From the NCBI GenBank assembly GCA_018398765.1, contig JAHBMJ010000632.1, positions 1-43,607 on the forward strand: a stretch of DNA of 43,607 nt, given 5' to 3'. The notes under the pieces were generated by a model. The model saw only the letters and a list, made by a program, of their open reading frames with translations, was not told where the DNA came from and did not search any database. Both the position numbers and the translations under genes were made by a program. Below, piece after piece: positions 40,270 through 43,607 of the stretch; the stretch's first letter is position 1, and the number at the start of each line of letters is the position of its first letter. This DNA comes from Chromera velia. Lineage: Eukaryota; Sar; Chromeraceae.

Positions 40270-43096
40270 TCATGCGGCTTCAATTTGTTGTGTCGGTGAC
40301 CATGCTCGAACGAAGAGAGCGCCGAGAGGTCCGTGTCCCCACCTCTCCAAAACAACATCACGAGTAAGGATGTCCTCTGAGTCAAAAGCGTAGTGCTGCT
40401 GGCAACCGCTCAGGCCTCTCCCTACCTCCAGAGCGTATCTCAGCCACTCATCTAGAGGCTGCCCTTTCTCTTCCAACCAGAGACAGAACACCTCAAATTC
40501 CTTTCGAGCGCATCGCCCGTCTTCAACAATCGTGTCCACTCCCTTCGACCCCCTCGATCGAAAATACTCGAGAGGGCAATAACGTTGGCAGGTTGGGTTG
40601 TCTGCCCTCCACGATCTCCCAAACATTGTCAACAACGACTGACATAACCAGATGAGGTCTTCACCAGGAAGGCCAGCGCTATTGTCTTGTGTCTGCGCCT
40701 CCATGAAGCGCCTCTCAAAGTCTACCCCCCCTAATGATAAAAACCAATAAAATACCGGACCTCCATGCCTATAGAACACCGGCCCGGGGTGGAAGAAACT
40801 CAAATCTCCCCATTGATGGGTCAACGCATCTTGAATGAAAAATGCCAATTCTTCTCGGATCTCTTCCGACGGCTCGGGGGGGACGACACTTAGATCGTCT
40901 GCTCTTCTTGCAGAGAGAAATGCAGAGAACTCGATCTGCCACTCCCGCAGTCTCATAGAAGGGACCCCAGACTCTCTACGGTCACTCCAGGGGTATGGGG
41001 GGTCTCTGAGCCGAAGCCATCTGAGCACCTCCCACTGCTTCTCTTCTGCAGCTGCTCTGCACAGACCGTCTGGCAGATGAAGAGTTTTTTCGGGCACAGT
41101 GTCTTCATTGAGTGGCAATTGCATCTCAACCTGCAGGGCTCTTCTCCGCTCTTCCAGATAAGACAACAGGGGGATGTCCCCCGTCTCCACTGCCGCCGTC
41201 TCGAAAGGCAGACGAACCCATTCGAGGAGTCTTCTGCATCCATGCAGACACATGCAGACACAGGGGATTGCACAACAAGTCATGGTCTCACGCGATCGAT
41301 CATACAATCATCTGCACTTACATCCGGCGAAACGTTTCTTTCTTCAGCACAACATATCTCGGTAACTTGGAGGGACCCTCTCGGCCGGAGGATGGGTTGA
41401 ATGCAGTCAGCAAGGGCTCTTTCCCTGCTTCATAGGTTTTCAAGCCTCTCACAAAATCAATACCAGGGCACACTCTGCAGCTACTCGTTCAAACAACTCT
41501 TTTGACCAGAACATTCTGCACGGGTTGGAATTCACATGAGAATTAAGGGGATCCAGACAAACAACAACACAGAAACAAAGCAGTGCAAACCGATACCATT
41601 AGTGAAATGACTCACCTGAATAGAATAGGGTTCCACCTTTCGACCCAACGGACGGTTTCCAGTCTCATGCTGCTATTCAATTTTTTCAATGCAGAGCACC
41701 AATCAACCTCAGCAGTTTCCCCCTCAAGAACATACACTTCTCTGTTACAGAATCTCCCATCCGTCTCTGCAAGCCACTCGAGGAGTCTGGTGTCACCTGC
41801 GGCAATTCCAGCCTCGAAAGCCACACACAGAGACTTCGGAGGAAACAATTTATCACCATCCGGACCGTGCCCCCATGAACTATTGGACGATCCCCAACGT
41901 TCCATAAAACCTTCACGAGAGATGCCCCTTTTCCCTTTTCCCTCTTCAGAACCTCTCCCACAAACACCCCCACCTTCCCATGAAACTTCACTCGTGACGA
42001 CCCACATATACACAGAACGAAAGGCACTGACATGGCCTGCATGGACCGAGGAACTCAACAGATAATCAACAAAACGCACAAGTCGATCCTCTGCCGCATC
42101 TGAGTCAGAGTCCTCACGAATCTCTGACCCTGTGGAAGTCTCTCCCCCCGATTTTTCCAATCCACCCCCCACTGCAGCTGCCAACAAATCCTCGAGGGCT
42201 GTTGCCTCAATCCCCTCAGAGTCCCCCCGAAGTGCGCACATCCACAAAGACAAAGGGACACTGCGACCTACAAAATGCCGATCGTGAACGGCATTGAAGA
42301 GTTCGGTTTGCTGGGCCTCTGTAAGCTGAGAGAGATAAGGAAAAGTTTCGGTAGGCACGTACTCGGCGCCATAGTCCTCGTCCACGATAGACCCCACGTG
42401 TCTCCAGAGGTCCGAGGCCCTGAGAGTCTCTATAATCTCTTCCCGAATTTCCCAGAGCCCTTTCTGGAGACATCTGCTCAACCAGTAACGCCAAACGGGG
42501 TCACAAAACATCCTCTTCCATGGCTTGTGTCGTCGTAGGGGCACAATCAGACGGTGCAGAGACCAACGGAAAAGCTTAATGGGCGCCCCCTCCAGCGCCG
42601 CGTCACAAAGACAAACGAGGGCTGCCATGCTGCGAATTTCGTTGGTGTTCAACCAAAAAGAGGGGCTTGTCTCCCATTCTCCCTCTGCCCTCACATACAA
42701 AGCACTCAACAGACCGTCGATGCGGTCCCTGTTCCTCTCAAACAGTCCTGCAGCCACAGGAAATCCGTCCGCATCTGCGCACGTCTTCAAAAGGAGTTTT
42801 GGATAAGGGGGGGAAGGGAGAGAAAGCAGCCAGTCGGGAAGAAAATTGCTCTCTCGTCCTCCGATGATCTCTTCCGAGAGAAGGCTACAAATGATCTGAA
42901 GTCCAGGTCTCAACCGTCTGACCCAGTCTCTGAAGTTTCGACTGACGCACTGCAAAACGACAGAAGGCTTAGACGCACAGAGATCGAGCAGCAGGCGCGA
43001 AGTACTGTCAAAAGAGAGGAGGCGGTGAAGAGAGATCTCCGCGTCCACTGTCGGAGACGGCGAAGCGTATCCCAGAGCTCCTTGTGTCGCAGCCAT
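40270..43096 (-). CDS. divergent WL-type ankyrin-repeat protein, two exons
   Basis: Exon 1 is 43096-41616 and exon 2 is 41233-40270, joined over a 382-bp GT-AG intron (TTCAG|GTGAGT ... GATGCAG|AAG). The joined frame is 814 residues, and the junction reads NPILF-R-RLLEWVRLPF. The ATG at 43096 precedes MAATQGALGYAS; the frame is open further upstream but that part is translated GC-rich leader. Residues 25-70 (LHRLLSFDSTSRLLLDLCAS, VLQCVSRNFRDWVRRLRP) could be a divergent F-box-like helical module. The C-terminal half holds degenerate ankyrin units of the AAxxGxxxxLxWL...PW kind: AGIAAGDTRLLEWLAETDG, ETGDIPLLSYLEERR and RAAAEEKQWEVLRWLRLRD followed by PPYPWSD. This ankyrin class is common in protist and giant-virus genomes, often with F-boxes. 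No catalytic motif. Stop TGA. Confidence 0.8.
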
Positions 43097-43607
43097 CGGT
43101 AACAAGCTTACTTGGCCAGTATGTATGGACAAATCACTGTCAGTCACTAAAAGGAATAGGACCTCATGCATTACCTTGATACATGAATATGTAGTAAAAC
43201 AATGTGAAACACCATTGAAACACGGCAAGTTATCTGTAGGGCAACCATGCAGTGAGTCGAACCGCGGCCCCGTCGCCTGCACGCGCGGCGCGCCGCCCGA
43301 CGGTCGTCGCCCGACGCGCCCCGCGAGTCGCGCGCGGCGCGAGCCGCGGGGGGGCATGGGGGATCATGCATGGGGGCGCATCGCGGGAATCGTGCATGGC
43401 CCCGGAAAATTCAGCTTGAGGGGCATATCCTTTAAAGGGTAAATTTTAGATAAGGTCCCACAGAGATCAAAGTTTGTATCCCGTCCAGTCTAGTTTGGTC
43501 TACTGGCTCCCTTCCGTCCCGTACGGTCTATTGCAATATATAACGGCTAAGTGAGACAATAAGTTCAGTCAGTCAGTACTTCAGTCCAGTACCTACAAGA
43601 GAGAAAG
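43097..43607. other. upstream region of the WL-ankyrin gene with a CpG-rich block
   Basis: 43258-43360 is extremely CpG-rich (CGCGCGGCGCGCCGCCCGACG). It is followed by GGGGCATGGGGGATCATGCATG, a GGCCCCGGAAAA element (43398-43409) and AGCTTGAGGGGC. The final ~170 bp are ordinary sequence with no gene. Confidence 0.5.
43398..43409 (-). promoter_or_regulatory. CTTTCCGGGGCC-like element on the minus strand, 302 bp upstream of 43096
   Basis: Reads TTTTCCGGGGCC on the gene strand, one mismatch from the 12-mer. It is preceded on that strand by AGCTGAA as in the copy at 26979. Confidence 0.3.

Overview
This is eukaryotic nuclear DNA. Genes are widely spaced and run on both strands. Several are split by GT-AG introns, intergenic DNA is full of simple repeats and small palindromic elements, and there are no operons or Shine-Dalgarno sites. 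The gene set is an oocyst-wall-like secreted protein made of CPxG...C modules, ankyrin/MYND and ankyrin-only proteins, LRR proteins, a divergent kinesin and starch-binding-domain proteins. It suggests an alveolate alga, most likely a chromerid such as Chromera velia. That assignment is an inference from gene content; no marker gene is present.

Layout, left to right. 1-771: 3' end of an unrecognised basic/low-complexity protein gene (+). 1540-3039: two tandem copies of a ~680-bp non-coding unit. 4284-6020: an ankyrin/SH3-like/MYND gene in one continuous frame with five in-frame stops (+, pseudogene). 7146-7931: an intact 3-methyladenine DNA glycosylase I (Tag family, -). 7940-9120: dense microsatellites. 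9987-11453: an ankyrin-repeat protein (+). 12426-12965: an LRR pseudogene (-) with three stops. 13-19 kb: no intact gene, but a tandem duplication of ~1 kb rich in CTTT tracts, one copy of which carries a 459-bp palindromic insertion. 19089-26135: a multi-exon minus-strand gene that I reconstruct as a degenerate kinesin motor, coiled coil, acidic low-complexity region and C-terminal LRRs; one intron contains a 52-N assembly gap. 27396-30003: a two-exon oocyst-wall-like protein with extreme C-ending codon bias (+). 30176-30755: short tandem repeats. 32677-34758 (-) and 36441-38072 (+): a divergent, inverted pair of CBM20 proteins with an 18-residue C-x-H-G-R...C-x2-C repeat tail; the minus copy carries two in-frame TGAs. 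39665-40117: a putative MITE with a 9-bp target duplication. 40270-43096: a two-exon WL-type ankyrin protein (-).

The genes do not form one obvious pathway. Two patterns cut across the window. First, a CTTTCCGGGGCC element lies 209-417 bp upstream of five gene starts, always in the orientation of the gene. Second, broken genes keep their reading frame and are interrupted only by nonsense codons explainable by single G:C to A:T changes.
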